Positions 1-8,319 of a stretch of 64,000 nucleotides of DNA are shown here, piece after piece. Below the pieces are notes generated by a model. That model was not told the origin of the DNA. It was given only the letters and a program-made list of their open reading frames with translations, and searched no databases. This stretch comes from Gemmatimonadaceae bacterium. Its GTDB lineage: Bacteria > Gemmatimonadota > Gemmatimonadetes > Gemmatimonadales > Gemmatimonadaceae. Each line of letters starts with the position of its first letter. The first letter of the stretch is position 1. The DNA lies in assembly GCA_030835125.1 (NCBI GenBank), contig JAUQWM010000015.1, positions 62,001-126,000 on the forward strand, written 5' to 3'. The translations under genes and the position numbers were made by a program.

Positions 1-228
1 ACCAACGACCTCATCCTCACGCCCGCAGATCTCCGCGGGCCCGTGCGTTCATTCGGGACGGGCGACTCCTTGAACGACATCCGGACTTCGCACGGTGCCG
101 CTCGCGCGCTAACGTTGACGCCGGGATACGCTGCACGCCGAACCTGTATCCCGTCGCATAGGTGTCCCACGGTCGATGCCACGCCAGCCCGCCGCACGCA
201 TGTCGTTCAACCGCACGTCGCGACGCAC
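1..228. other. left-edge sequence without a supported gene
   Basis: No convincing coding sequence is seen here. An open frame runs through it into the following gene, but its composition and lack of recognisable protein features argue against translation. A weak hairpin (GCCCGC at 21-26 with GCGGGC at 35-40) may be the end of a transcript from the left. Confidence 0.4.
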
Positions 229-660
229 GTGAGCACCTGCCCGGGCTGCGGCGCGCACTGGCCTGACGAGTCGGACGATTGCGCGGCGCGCTTCAACGCG
301 TTGCTGGCGCTCGACCACTCCCACGCGGAACCCTGGGGGAGTCGCCATGGGTCGGCGTTCGCGGTGTTTGCGCTGCAGCATCCGGATCGGCACTCGCGGG
401 AGTCGCTCGAGCGGGCGTGGATCCTGCTCCAGACCACCCGCGTCCTTGGCCTCCCGGAGGCGCACGTGATCCGGCGCCTCAGGCGGAGCGGAAAGGAGCG
501 GGTCGACTGGGGCCTGCCGTCGCTGCCCGCGGGACGTCCGCGCACGTTCGACATGACGATCGCCGACCTCGGCGATTTCCAGGCAGAAACGTATGCGGCG
601 CACCTCGAGCAGTGGTGCGCCGCAACGCTTCGCGCCTGGCAGGCGCTCGCGACTGCCTGA
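229..660 (+). CDS. DUF5946 family protein
   Basis: This is a 143-residue protein of unknown function. It opens with a CPGCG zinc-ribbon-like pair, then a conserved stretch around LALDHS, EPWGSRHG and ALQHP that I recognise as typical of DUF5946. An open frame continues upstream to base 43, but the homologous part starts at the GTG at 229, directly before STCPGCG, so that start is preferred even though no good Shine-Dalgarno sequence is visible. The function is unknown. It lies tail to tail with the DUF892 gene, 15 bases apart. Confidence 0.75.
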   Translation: MSTCPGCGAHWPDESDDCAARFNALLALDHSHAEPWGSRHGSAFAVFALQHPDRHSRESLERAWILLQTTRVLGLPEAHVIRRLRRSGKERVDWGLPSLPAGRPRTFDMTIADLGDFQAETYAAHLEQWCAATLRAWQALATA

Positions 661-675
661 CGAGCCCGACGGGCG

Positions 676-1317
676 TCAGGTCGCCTTCTTCGCGCCGCGG
701 CGGCCGCCGGACCGGCTGGAACCGTTCTTCAGCCCGCGGTTGCTGCGCCCGTTGCGCCTGGCGGTGCCGTTCCCCTTCGAGGATCGGGACGCCAATCCCC
801 CGTTGGTGATGTCGATGTCTGCCGACGCCACGGCGAGGGCGTTGATTCCCCGCTCGGCGATCTGGCTCAGGAGCTTGTCGGCGTTCTTCTCCTCCTCCAG
901 CGTCGCCTCGAGCAGGCGAACGGCGTCCCGGTGTCCCTGCGCCTGGGCATGGGCGATCGCCGTGCCGTAGGCCGCGATCTCGTAGTGCTCCACGCGCTGG
1001 GCGGCACCGATCATGGCGGCGTCGAGCGCAGGCTCCTCGCCGTCCATGTCGAGCACTTCCTTGCCTTCCTCGATCAGACCTTCCATGCCCTTGCACTTCA
1101 CGCCACCCGTCCGTTCGCCCAGTCCTTCGAGGATCTCCTCGATCCTCGTCACCTGGACTTCGGTTTCACGGAGGTGCGATTCGAGTGCCTCCGCCAACTC
1201 GGGGCTGCCGGCGTTCTTCGCCATCTTCGGCAGGGCCTTCACCAGCTGGCGTTCGGCGCTGTAGAGGTCCCGCAGTTCGTGCACGAAGACGTCATGGAGC
1301 GATTGCATCGATGGCAT
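676..1317 (-). CDS. DUF892 ferritin-like protein (YciE family)
   Basis: The first 165 or so residues are an alpha-helical ferritin-like domain of the YciE/DUF892 type, with the characteristic opening LHDVFVHELRDLYSAE and KALPKMA, and acidic and His residues (RVEHYEIAAYG) that would bind a di-metal centre. The tail of about 45 residues is rich in Ser, Gly, Arg and Lys (SRSGGRRGAKKAT) and looks disordered and possibly nucleic-acid binding. The family is stress-linked in enterobacteria, but the biochemical role is uncertain. A strong GGGAGGAT ribosome site precedes the ATG. Confidence 0.9.
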   Translation of the reverse strand: MPSMQSLHDVFVHELRDLYSAERQLVKALPKMAKNAGSPELAEALESHLRETEVQVTRIEEILEGLGERTGGVKCKGMEGLIEEGKEVLDMDGEEPALDAAMIGAAQRVEHYEIAAYGTAIAHAQAQGHRDAVRLLEATLEEEKNADKLLSQIAERGINALAVASADIDITNGGLASRSSKGNGTARRNGRSNRGLKNGSSRSGGRRGAKKAT

Positions 1318-1470
1318 GTGATCCTCCCGGACCGATTCCGTTTACATCGTGACGCCATGCCATGGCGCGCACGGTGAGTTGCGAGACCCAACCTTAGTGG
1401 CGGCATCGCGCGGCGAACATTCCGCCTGGGTGGCATCTCCTGTCGTCCCGTTGGAGATAGGACCTCACGG

Positions 1471-1701
1471 TCATTCCTCCGGTGGAACAGCGCGCGTCTC
1501 TCCGGACCAGTTGCCTCGGGGCAACGCGTCCTTCGTCTCGTCCGGATCGGGCTCGCTGCCTCCGGCGGCGCGCTGGTCGGCGTTCGTATCCGGATCCTCC
1601 TCACCGTACTCGTCCCGGCGCGGGTCGGGCGGCGTGGACTCCGTTTCGTTGTGGTCAGCCCAGGGCACGCCCCTGGTCGTGTTGGGTTCGGGCTTGTTCA
1701 C
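1471..1701 (-). CDS. small acidic disordered hypothetical protein
   Basis: This is a 76-residue protein starting at a GTG that has GGGAGG at ideal spacing. It is rich in Asp, Glu, Pro, Thr and Gly (for example EYGEEDPDTN, SEPDPDET) and has no hydrophobic core, membrane segment or cysteine, so it is probably disordered. A longer open frame extends upstream to 1929, but the upstream part is the antisense of the carbonic anhydrase gene. It is divergent from that gene, so they may share a promoter region. No family recognised. Confidence 0.6.
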   Translation of the reverse strand: MNKPEPNTTRGVPWADHNETESTPPDPRRDEYGEEDPDTNADQRAAGGSEPDPDETKDALPRGNWSGETRAVPPEE

Positions 1702-1830
1702 GGTGGCCTCCCGGTGATTGGTCCGGCCTGTGACCCGCGTCCGCGCTTCCCGTTCCGTCGCGGGCCCTGCTCTGGCGCGACACGCTTGCGGTGGCTTGAT
1801 TGCGCGGTCACCGCCATCAGCCCAGGCCGC

Positions 1831-2466
1831 ATGATTCCAGCACGCGAAGCGCTCGAACGACTCCGCGAGGGCAACCGCCGCTTCGTGGCGGATGAACGCA
1901 GCCACGCGACCGATGCCAGCCGTTCGCATCGTGGCGACCTCGTGAACGGGCAGGCCCCGTTCGCGATCATCCTGGGATGCTCCGATTCACGCGTGCCGGC
2001 GGAGATCGTCTTCGACCAGGGACTGGGTGACCTCTTCGTCATCCGGGTCGCGGGCAACATCGTGGCGCCGTCGCAGGTCGGCAGTGTCGAGTTCGCCGCC
2101 GCGAAGTTCGGCACCCGACTGGTCGTGGTCCTCGGGCACTCGCGGTGCGGAGCGATCGAGGCGACCCTCGAGCAACTGCGGCGTCCGACCGCGGGGGATT
2201 CGCGGAGCCTTCGTTCCATCGTGGACCGGGTCCGGCCGTCCGTGGAGGCGCTCCTGGCGACCGACCTTCGGCACGATCCGGATGCGCTGATCCGTGACGC
2301 GGTGCGCGCCAACGTGCGCGTGTCGGCGAGCCAGCTGCGTCACGGGTCCGAACTCCTCGAGACGCTGATCGCGCGCGATGGCCTGCTGGTGGTGGGCGCC
2401 GAATACTCGCTGGAGAGCGGGACGGTGGAGTTCTTCGACGGCGTGCCGGAGGGACTGGCCCCGTGA
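1831..2466 (+). CDS. beta-class carbonic anhydrase
   Basis: This 211-residue enzyme interconverts CO2 and bicarbonate using a zinc ion. The zinc ligands are visible as C50 and D52 in CSDSRVP, and H103 and C106 in GHSRCGA. The fold hallmarks VIRVAGN and EYSLESGTVEF are also present. The ATG at 1831 is chosen because the family homology begins there (IPAREALERL); the open frame further upstream overlaps the divergent small gene and has no homology. There is no signal peptide, so it should be cytoplasmic. The DUF1801 gene follows on the same strand. Confidence 0.93.
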   Translation: MIPAREALERLREGNRRFVADERSHATDASRSHRGDLVNGQAPFAIILGCSDSRVPAEIVFDQGLGDLFVIRVAGNIVAPSQVGSVEFAAAKFGTRLVVVLGHSRCGAIEATLEQLRRPTAGDSRSLRSIVDRVRPSVEALLATDLRHDPDALIRDAVRANVRVSASQLRHGSELLETLIARDGLLVVGAEYSLESGTVEFFDGVPEGLAP

Positions 2467-2509
2467 GACGCGCGCCGATGCACGAGCGCGCCTGACGAGT
2501 GGAGGACCG

Positions 2510-2959
2510 GTGTCAGAGCTGAAAACGAAACGCACCCGTGACAGCGTGAAGGCGTTCCTCGACGGCGTGAGCGATGACCGGAGGCGCAAGGACGCCCGGA
2601 CGGTGCTCGCGCTGATGAAGGACGTCACCGGGGAGAAGCCGGCGATGTGGGGATCGAGCATGGTCGGCTTCGGCAGCTACCACTACCGGTACGCCAGCGG
2701 GCAGGAAGGAGACTGGCCCCTCGTGGCGTTCTCACCGCGCAAGCAGAACCTCACGCTGTACATCATGCCCGGCTTCCAGGGCTACGGCGACCTGCTCGCG
2801 AAGCTGGGCACGCACAAGAAGGGGCAGTCGTGCCTGTACCTGAAGTCGCTCGAGGACGTCCACCTGCCGACGCTCAAGGCGCTCGTCAGGCAGTCGGTGC
2901 GCCACATGAAGCAGGTGGTGAAGGAGCGGAGCAGGGCATCCCGGGATCCGGCACGATAG
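2510..2959 (+). CDS. DUF1801 domain protein
   Basis: This is a 149-residue YdhG-like protein. The DUF1801 signature is clear: WGSSMVGFGSYHY, then PLVAFSPRKQNLTLY and MPGF, followed by a C-terminal helix with the conserved CLYLKSLEDV. The GTG at 2510 has GGAGG four bases upstream and is preferred over the overlapping upstream frame. The family is widespread and fused or linked to many contexts; its molecular role is not known. It is probably transcribed with the carbonic anhydrase gene 43 bases upstream, and a strong terminator follows. Confidence 0.88.
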   Translation: MSELKTKRTRDSVKAFLDGVSDDRRRKDARTVLALMKDVTGEKPAMWGSSMVGFGSYHYRYASGQEGDWPLVAFSPRKQNLTLYIMPGFQGYGDLLAKLGTHKKGQSCLYLKSLEDVHLPTLKALVRQSVRHMKQVVKERSRASRDPAR

Positions 2960-3413
2960 GACCTGCCGGGATGCGTCGCGTCCCCACGTCGCGTCCACGG
3001 AATCCCGAACCGCGATTGGGCAGAGAAAGGCCCCCGCAGTGGATGGGTTGAGCATCCTCTGCGGGGGCTTTCCGCCGGTGATCACTGGCGATTCGGTTCG
3101 ATGCCCTGCACCGAGGTGCAGTCACGCCAGTCATCTTGCCCTTGTCGGACGGGTCCAACTCAGGTGTCCCGCTGCACGCGGAACGTCAGTTGTGTCCAGC
3201 GACCTCACAACCTGCACCCGGATTCGAACTCTCCTGGTGCTGCGCGACGGTGGCGTCCCACCTTGGCGCGTCCGATCGAGCAAACCCGTCACTCGAACGG
3301 GCCGCGAATATGACGACCCCTGGCGCCGCGGTCAAGCAGAACTTTTCGACACGGATTTCCTGAACGTTCCCACACGAAACGGTGGAAAACAATGTTGAAG
3401 GACGACGCACCGA
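2960..3413. other. 454-base intergenic region
   Basis: Apart from the hairpin at 3030-3068, no supported gene or RNA is seen. Open frames on both strands lack protein-like features. A short match to the tRNA T-loop on the reverse strand near 3219-3231 was examined and does not fold into a tRNA (see rejected items). Confidence 0.5.
3030..3068 (+). terminator. intrinsic terminator hairpin
   Basis: A perfect 10-base-pair stem (GCCCCCGCAG at 3030-3039 with CTGCGGGGGC at 3059-3068) with a 19-base loop is preceded by AAA and followed by TTT. It lies 70 bases after the DUF1801 stop and suits ending that transcript. Confidence 0.7.
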
Positions 3414-3776
3414 TCAACGAGTGGCCACGGCGCGGCTGCCATAGCGCTGCGTGAGGAACCCCACGATCAGGCCGACCATCGAGCCGGGGATCAGGATCTC
3501 CCAGAAGTACTTCTGCCCGTTCGCCGCCGGCATCATCGCGATCGGGAGCGCGAAGAGTGCGCCCATGAACAGCCCGAAGACCACGCCGGCGCCAAGGTTG
3601 TTCACCTTCTTCGCGAACCAGCCGATGAGGATCCCGGCGATCAGGCCCTTGCCCATGGAGCCGATCACGATCCCGGCGATCTCCGGCGCCACTTCCGGTG
3701 CCGACACCAGCGCCGTGAGTCCGTCAAAGATCCCCAGCACGCCACCTGCAACCAGTCCGAGTACGGGCTTGTTCAT
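3414..3776 (-). CDS. conserved membrane protein of unknown function
   Basis: This 120-residue protein is strongly hydrophobic, with about four membrane segments (residues 5-25, 32-56, 62-84 and 92-112) separated by short Gly-rich turns. A pair of lysines (WFAKK) sits in a loop. I recognise no family. It starts at an ATG preceded by GGAG at good spacing. Its neighbours on the same strand are the kinase and sigma factor genes, but a 75-base gap separates them and there is no evidence for a shared role. Confidence 0.75.
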   Translation of the reverse strand: MNKPVLGLVAGGVLGIFDGLTALVSAPEVAPEIAGIVIGSMGKGLIAGILIGWFAKKVNNLGAGVVFGLFMGALFALPIAMMPAANGQKYFWEILIPGSMVGLIVGFLTQRYGSRAVATR

Positions 3777-3851
3777 GCGATGCTCCGGTGAGTAGTGGCG
3801 CCCGCCAGCCGTGCGCCTTCGTTTCCCTTTAGGCGGCCGTTCCTGGCCTCA

Positions 3852-4817
3852 TTACACGCCGCGCCACCACAGAATGAACAGCCTCACCACGAGGTACGCG
3901 AGCAGGAGCAGGATCAGCGCATTGTTGCGCCGGTAGAACCGCACCGCGCGTTCCAGCGCGGATTCGCGGTACGCCGAGACCGCGGTGCCATCGAGCCAGG
4001 CGCGCACGTCGGCGGCCAGCGCGTCGACGGAAGCGTACCGCGCCGCGGGATCCTCGGCGGTCGCGCGGGCGAGGATGGCCCGGAGCGGCGCCGCGGGACG
4101 GGCTCCGTCGAGGAGTCGCCGGAGCATGACGCCGAGCCCGAAGACGTCCACCCGGACGTCCACCGCGGGCTTGCCGCCGCCTGACTGCTCGGGGGGGATG
4201 TAGCCAGGCGTTCCGATGATCGCGCCGTCGGCGGTGTCCGGCTCGACCTCGTGGTGGCGTCGCGCTTCCGCGGGAACGGAAGGATCGGCCGCTGCCGGAC
4301 CACTCCCGGCAATCTTGGCCGCGCCCCAGTCGAGGACGAGCACCTCACCGAATTCGCCGATCATGACGTTTCCCGGCTTGAGGTCGCGGTGAATGACGCC
4401 TCGCGAGTGAGCGAAGGACACGGCATCGCAGACCGCGAGGAACCGTCGCAGCACCTGCCCGGGAGACTCCTCGCGCGCCAGTTCATCGAGCCGCCGTCCG
4501 CGAACGAGGCGCATCACGTAGAACGGCCGCCCGTCGGCCAGTTCGCCGGCATCGTGCACCGAGATGATCCCGGGATGCTCGAGCCGGGCCAGCACGCGCG
4601 CCTCCTGCTCCAGCCGCCTCGCCAGCTCGCCGTGCTCGAGTTCCGTGGTGAGGACCTTGAGCGCGACGTCGCGCCGCAGTCGCCGGTCCGATGCGCGATA
4701 GACCGCGCCCATGCCGCCGCGGCCCAGCAGCTCGTGGATTTCATACCGGTCGCCGGCGTCGGGGCGGTCGACGGCATCGCGCAGGCGCGCGATCGCGGCG
4801 TCGGACAGCGGCTTCAC
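3852..4817 (-). CDS. Hanks-type serine/threonine protein kinase, membrane-anchored
   Basis: This 321-residue kinase has a P-loop GRGGMGAVY (32-40), the catalytic lysine K54 in VALKVL, the catalytic loop HRDLKPGN (143-150) and the activation-loop end GTPGYIPPEQ. The metal-binding triplet is DWG (163-165) in place of the common DFG, which is frequent in bacterial Hanks kinases. A single hydrophobic segment at the C terminus (about 295-318) should anchor it with the kinase domain in the cytoplasm and almost no external domain. Its ATG overlaps the stop of the sigma factor gene by four bases (ATGA), so the two are translationally coupled and probably act in one signalling pathway. Confidence 0.92.
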   Translation of the reverse strand: MKPLSDAAIARLRDAVDRPDAGDRYEIHELLGRGGMGAVYRASDRRLRRDVALKVLTTELEHGELARRLEQEARVLARLEHPGIISVHDAGELADGRPFYVMRLVRGRRLDELAREESPGQVLRRFLAVCDAVSFAHSRGVIHRDLKPGNVMIGEFGEVLVLDWGAAKIAGSGPAAADPSVPAEARRHHEVEPDTADGAIIGTPGYIPPEQSGGGKPAVDVRVDVFGLGVMLRRLLDGARPAAPLRAILARATAEDPAARYASVDALAADVRAWLDGTAVSAYRESALERAVRFYRRNNALILLLLAYLVVRLFILWWRGV

Positions 4818-5506
4818 GCGTTTCGCCCGAGGAGCGCGCGGGCCTCGTCGCGGAACTCGGCGTCCGAGGCGGTCAGCGAGCGCAGCGTGTCGAGGACATG
4901 CCCGCGGAACCGGCCGCGCGCCCAGTGCAGGTAATTGGCGACCTGCGTGACGGGAAGGCCGAACCGGGCCGCGACGTCCGCATAACGCGGAGGGGTTTCC
5001 GCGTCCGCCCCCTCGACGTCATGGGCGACGAAGACGTCGAACGTGACGTCGCGCCCCACCGCACGGCACTCGTCGCGGAGCCGATCCAGCGAGAGCGTCA
5101 TGACGCTCCTCACCCACTCGCGCTCGAACAGGCGGTCGACGTCGCTGTCGACCGCCAGCGCGGGCGCCTCCTCGAGGGGGACGGCGGTGAGGTGGCCGCC
5201 ACGCTTGAGCCGGTGTGCCGCCTCGTTCGCGGTCGAGGCATACGCGTGCAGGCAGGCGCGGAGGAAGGTCCGGAAGCGGCCCTTCGCGGCGTCGTAGCGC
5301 GCCAGCCAGTCGCGCTCGAGCGCGTGGGCGAGGAAATCGTGCGCCAGGTCCTCCGCGTCAGGCAGGTCGAGCGACCACTGGCGTCGCAGCACCGCGATGA
5401 CCGGCCCGCGGTACGCGCGCACGACGAGATCGACGGCCCGCGCCCGCAGCGCGCTGTCCGTACTCGTGAGCCCTTCGACGATCGAGACGCGGGTATCGGG
5501 GAACAC
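4814..5506 (-). CDS. ECF-like RNA polymerase sigma factor coupled to the kinase
   Basis: This 230-residue protein has a region 2-like helix set (ARAVDLVVRAYRGP, then DAEDLAHDFLAHALE and FRTFLRACLHAYA) and a C-terminal helix-turn-helix (RYADVAARFGLPVTQVANYLHWAR) that suits region 4. The frame is open further to a TTG at 5566, but the GTG at 5506 opens where a plausible N terminus begins; the choice is uncertain. It overlaps the kinase gene by ATGA. Sigma factors paired with Hanks kinases are known in several soil phyla, where phosphorylation is thought to control the sigma factor. Here that is an inference. Confidence 0.78.
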   Translation of the reverse strand: MFPDTRVSIVEGLTSTDSALRARAVDLVVRAYRGPVIAVLRRQWSLDLPDAEDLAHDFLAHALERDWLARYDAAKGRFRTFLRACLHAYASTANEAAHRLKRGGHLTAVPLEEAPALAVDSDVDRLFEREWVRSVMTLSLDRLRDECRAVGRDVTFDVFVAHDVEGADAETPPRYADVAARFGLPVTQVANYLHWARGRFRGHVLDTLRSLTASDAEFRDEARALLGRNA

Positions 5507-5587
5507 GAGAGGGCAGGGTGCCGAAGGCGGTGGACAGCGCTCAGGTCGCGCACCGGAAACCTGCAACCGGCAACCTCCGCCCCGCCA

Positions 5588-6157
5588 TCATGCGGCGTCG
5601 TAGGCCTGTCGCAGCCATCCGATGAGCTGCGCATCGACCTCCTTCGCCGATTCGAGGCGCACCCGGTGCGTCATCATCGCGTTCCACGAACCCGCCGCCT
5701 CGAGCCGGCCAGCGGGGGCCACGCCCTTCAGCTTCAGGCCCACGTCGAACCTCGACTTCGTCGACGGGTGCAGGGTGGCGAACTGGGTCTTCCGGCGCAG
5801 GGACAGATACCCCTTCTTCGGTGCCTGCTCGATATCCGTCCCGAACGCGGCAATCGCGTTCATCAGGGCGTCGAAGACCGGCCTCAACGCCGCCTTGTCC
5901 CCCTCGAACATCGCGGCGACGAGGTCGACGCCGCCGGCCACCTGGGCCGACGCATCGGACTTGAACGTCGCATGTGCGACCAGGTTCGCGTATCCATGGG
6001 TCAGCCCGTGTTCCGACTTGAGCCAGGTGACCAGCTCGCCGTGCTTCGCCTTCCCGCTGCCACGCGCGAGCACCGTCCACTGCTCGAGGGACTTTCCGGT
6101 ATTCGCCTCGAGGTTCCTTTCCATCGAGGCCATCTGCGCCTCGGGATCCGTCGCCAT
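5588..6157 (-). CDS. DUF4287/DUF5655 domain protein
   Basis: This 189-residue protein has an N-terminal DUF4287 segment (SLEQWTVLARGSGKAKHGELVTW and the HGLTHGYANLVAH repeat-like motif) and a C-terminal DUF5655 segment (KKGYLSLRRKTQFATLHPSTKSRFDVGLK). DUF5655 resembles the domain found at the end of some restriction-like or nucleic-acid-handling proteins, but no catalytic motif is visible. It starts at ATG with GGAG upstream. It is probably cytoplasmic; function unknown. Confidence 0.85.
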   Translation of the reverse strand: MATDPEAQMASMERNLEANTGKSLEQWTVLARGSGKAKHGELVTWLKSEHGLTHGYANLVAHATFKSDASAQVAGGVDLVAAMFEGDKAALRPVFDALMNAIAAFGTDIEQAPKKGYLSLRRKTQFATLHPSTKSRFDVGLKLKGVAPAGRLEAAGSWNAMMTHRVRLESAKEVDAQLIGWLRQAYDAA

Positions 6158-6215
6158 GCTGCACTCCGTTGGGGTCGTCAGGAGGAGTTTAGGCGCCGCC
6201 CACCCGGTTCATTAG

Positions 6216-6230
6216 GGCCCGTGGCGGGCC
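6216..6230 (-). terminator. GC-rich hairpin downstream of the Rieske gene
   Basis: GGCCCG and CGGGCC form a 6-base-pair stem around a TGG loop 22 bases past the stop of the Rieske oxygenase gene. It lacks a clear T-tract on the reverse strand, so termination is possible but not assured. Confidence 0.35.
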
Positions 6231-6252
6231 GGCGGCCGGGAGACCGGAGCTG

Positions 6253-7431
6253 CTATGCAGGAGTCTCGGCTGGCCGGGCGTCGGGAACCGCACGGCCGCG
6301 AGGTGGGGCCAGGTCCTGCGCTCCCATGACGCGAAGGTACTCGCGATCCCACGCGGCGGGGACGCTTTCGCGCGGCGAATAGGGGCCGGGTTGGTACACC
6401 CGCGACATCACCCCCAACTGGCTCTGCTCGCAGATGTGCCAGTCCTGGCGGTTGGTGCGGTCCCAGAATTCCTCGGCGTCGGCAATGTTGTAGCCGGGTT
6501 GCGATGGCGCCTCGGGATGGACCATCCACTCGCAGGTGACGAGGCTGGCCGTCGCCGACCGCGGGGTCACCGAGTACCACACCGCGTAGTCCGGGTGGAG
6601 GCTCAGCATCATGCCCGGAAAGAGCGTGTAGTAGTACGCCCGCGCGCGATCCTCGTCAGGCAGGTCACCGAGCGGGATCGCGCAGGCACGTCCACTCATG
6701 GTCGCGCTCTCGTGCGGTTGCCGGATCTCCATGTAGCCGCCGAGGAAGGGACCTTCCACGAGGTCGTTGGCGCCGCTGGTGTACGGGAGCTTCGTCGTCA
6801 GCTCGGGATGGATGGTCGGGCAGTGGAGGCACTCGGAGTAGTTCTGGAGGATCAGCTTCCAGTTCGCCCCGACCTCGTAGTCGATCCGGCGCACCGAGGT
6901 GAGCGACGACAGGTTGAACCGGGCAAACCGGTGCCGCAGCGGGGCGAAGGCCTCCTCGACGGGTTCAGGGTCCGGGGCGAGGTTCACGAACACGAAGCCC
7001 TCCCACCGACCCACGGCCGCGGCGTGCAGGGGGTAGTCCGCCATCGAGAACCCGGGGGTGCCCGCCATGTGCGGAGCACCGACCAGCCGCCCGTCGAGAC
7101 GATAGGTCCAGGCGTGGTAGGGACACTGGATGGTCTCCGGCAGCGTTCCCGCGGACTCCGTGCAGAGCCGCGTCCCGCGGTGACGACAGACGTTGAAGTG
7201 GGCCCGGATCTGCCCTTCCCGGTCGCGCACGACGATGAGGCTCTCGCCGGCCACGCTGGCGAGGCGATACGCCCCCGCGACGGCGAAGTCGCCCTCCCGG
7301 CCGACACAGATCCAGTGGCTGGCGAAGACCCGTTCCTGCTCCAGGGCCAGGATATCGGGTGACGCGTAGTACCGGCCCGGCATGGTGCGGGCGCCGGCCT
7401 GGAAGCTCTCGGTGGTCTTCAGGAAGGACAT
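6253..7431 (-). CDS. Rieske non-haem iron oxygenase, alpha subunit
   Basis: This 392-residue oxygenase subunit has a Rieske 2Fe-2S site with C82 and H84 (CRHRG) and C103 and H106 (CPYHAW). The mononuclear iron site is in the C-terminal half, with H201 and H206 in ECLHCPTIHPE, and an acidic residue near DRTNRQDW as likely third ligand. The organisation resembles the quaternary-amine oxygenases (choline monooxygenase and glycine betaine demethylase type) more than the ring-hydroxylating naphthalene type, but the substrate cannot be told. No ferredoxin reductase partner lies nearby, so electrons must come from an unlinked reductase. Confidence 0.88.
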   Translation of the reverse strand: MSFLKTTESFQAGARTMPGRYYASPDILALEQERVFASHWICVGREGDFAVAGAYRLASVAGESLIVVRDREGQIRAHFNVCRHRGTRLCTESAGTLPETIQCPYHAWTYRLDGRLVGAPHMAGTPGFSMADYPLHAAAVGRWEGFVFVNLAPDPEPVEEAFAPLRHRFARFNLSSLTSVRRIDYEVGANWKLILQNYSECLHCPTIHPELTTKLPYTSGANDLVEGPFLGGYMEIRQPHESATMSGRACAIPLGDLPDEDRARAYYYTLFPGMMLSLHPDYAVWYSVTPRSATASLVTCEWMVHPEAPSQPGYNIADAEEFWDRTNRQDWHICEQSQLGVMSRVYQPGPYSPRESVPAAWDREYLRVMGAQDLAPPRGRAVPDARPAETPA

Positions 7432-7571
7432 CGGGACGGGGCCGGGGTTCGGCCGCAGAACACGGCAAGTTGAATCTGGTAAGACGTTGTGAGCAGGGGG
7501 AGCCAGGGATGGTTGGCCAATGGTGCCCCCCGCAACCCGGAACCATCTTGGTGGGACTTCAGGAGGCTGGC

Positions 7572-8300
7572 GTGACGGATCAATCGATGGCGCGGGTGGC
7601 GGTGCTGGCCGCGGGGATCGCGGTCGCCGGCTGGGCGGCGGGGAACGGGTTCGTGCGCGCCCGGCTTGGCGATCGCTATGTGACCGTGAAGGGGATCTCG
7701 GAACGTGAGGTCACGGCGGACCTCGCGATCTGGCCGCTGCGGCTGGTGGTCGCGGACAACGACCTGTCGCGAGCGCAGACCCGGCTGCAGGCCAACGTCC
7801 GGGAGGTGCTGCAGTTCCTGGCCCGGCACCAGGTCGACACCGCCCAGGTGACGATGCAGGATTTCGCGGTGGTGGACGCGCTGGCCAACGAGTATCGCAG
7901 CGGCGCCGTCGAGGGGAACCGGTACATCATCCGGCAGGTGATCGTGGTCCGGTCGGACATCCCGGCGCGGGTGCAGGCGGCCAGCCAGCGGGTGAGCGAG
8001 CTGGTGAACGCGGGCGTGGTGCTCTCGTCAGGCGCCGAGTACGGCAATGGCGGACCGACGTTCATCTTCCGGGGGTTGAACCAGCTGAAGCCGGAGATGA
8101 TCGCGGAGGCGACGGCGCGGGCGCGCGAGGCGGCGGAACAGTTCGCGGCCGACTCGCGCAGCGGCCTGGCCGGGATCCGCCGGGCCAACCAGGGCGTCTT
8201 CGAGATCCTGCCGCGCGACCAGGCGCAGGGCATTACCGAGGGCACGCAAGTGGCGAAGGTCGTGCGGGTAGTCTCCACGGTGGACTACATCCTGCGTTAG
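7572..8300 (+). CDS. SIMPL (DUF541) domain protein
   Basis: This 242-residue protein has one N-terminal membrane anchor or uncleaved signal (residues 6-26) and an extracytoplasmic SIMPL domain with the typical YVTVKGISEREVTADLA start and the ARAREAAEQFAADS helix. The GTG at 7572 is set by a perfect AGGAGG at 7561-7566; the longer frame upstream overlaps the divergent Rieske gene. SIMPL proteins are cell-envelope proteins of uncertain role. The next gene follows after 19 bases and is probably in the same operon. Confidence 0.88.
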   Translation: MTDQSMARVAVLAAGIAVAGWAAGNGFVRARLGDRYVTVKGISEREVTADLAIWPLRLVVADNDLSRAQTRLQANVREVLQFLARHQVDTAQVTMQDFAVVDALANEYRSGAVEGNRYIIRQVIVVRSDIPARVQAASQRVSELVNAGVVLSSGAEYGNGGPTFIFRGLNQLKPEMIAEATARAREAAEQFAADSRSGLAGIRRANQGVFEILPRDQAQGITEGTQVAKVVRVVSTVDYILR

Positions 8301-8319
8301 GCGCAGGGAGGCGACGAGC

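Noticed and set aside
3205-3290. tRNA-like T-loop (reverse-strand AGTTCGAATCC) suggesting a tRNA
   Set aside because: The five bases on each side of TTCGAAT (GAGAG and CCGGG) do not pair, and no acceptor, D or anticodon stems can be drawn around it.
4691-6382. Long open frame of 563 codons on the plus strand
   Set aside because: It lies antisense to the kinase, sigma factor and DUF4287 genes, has Arg and Pro-rich composition typical of shadow frames and no family features.
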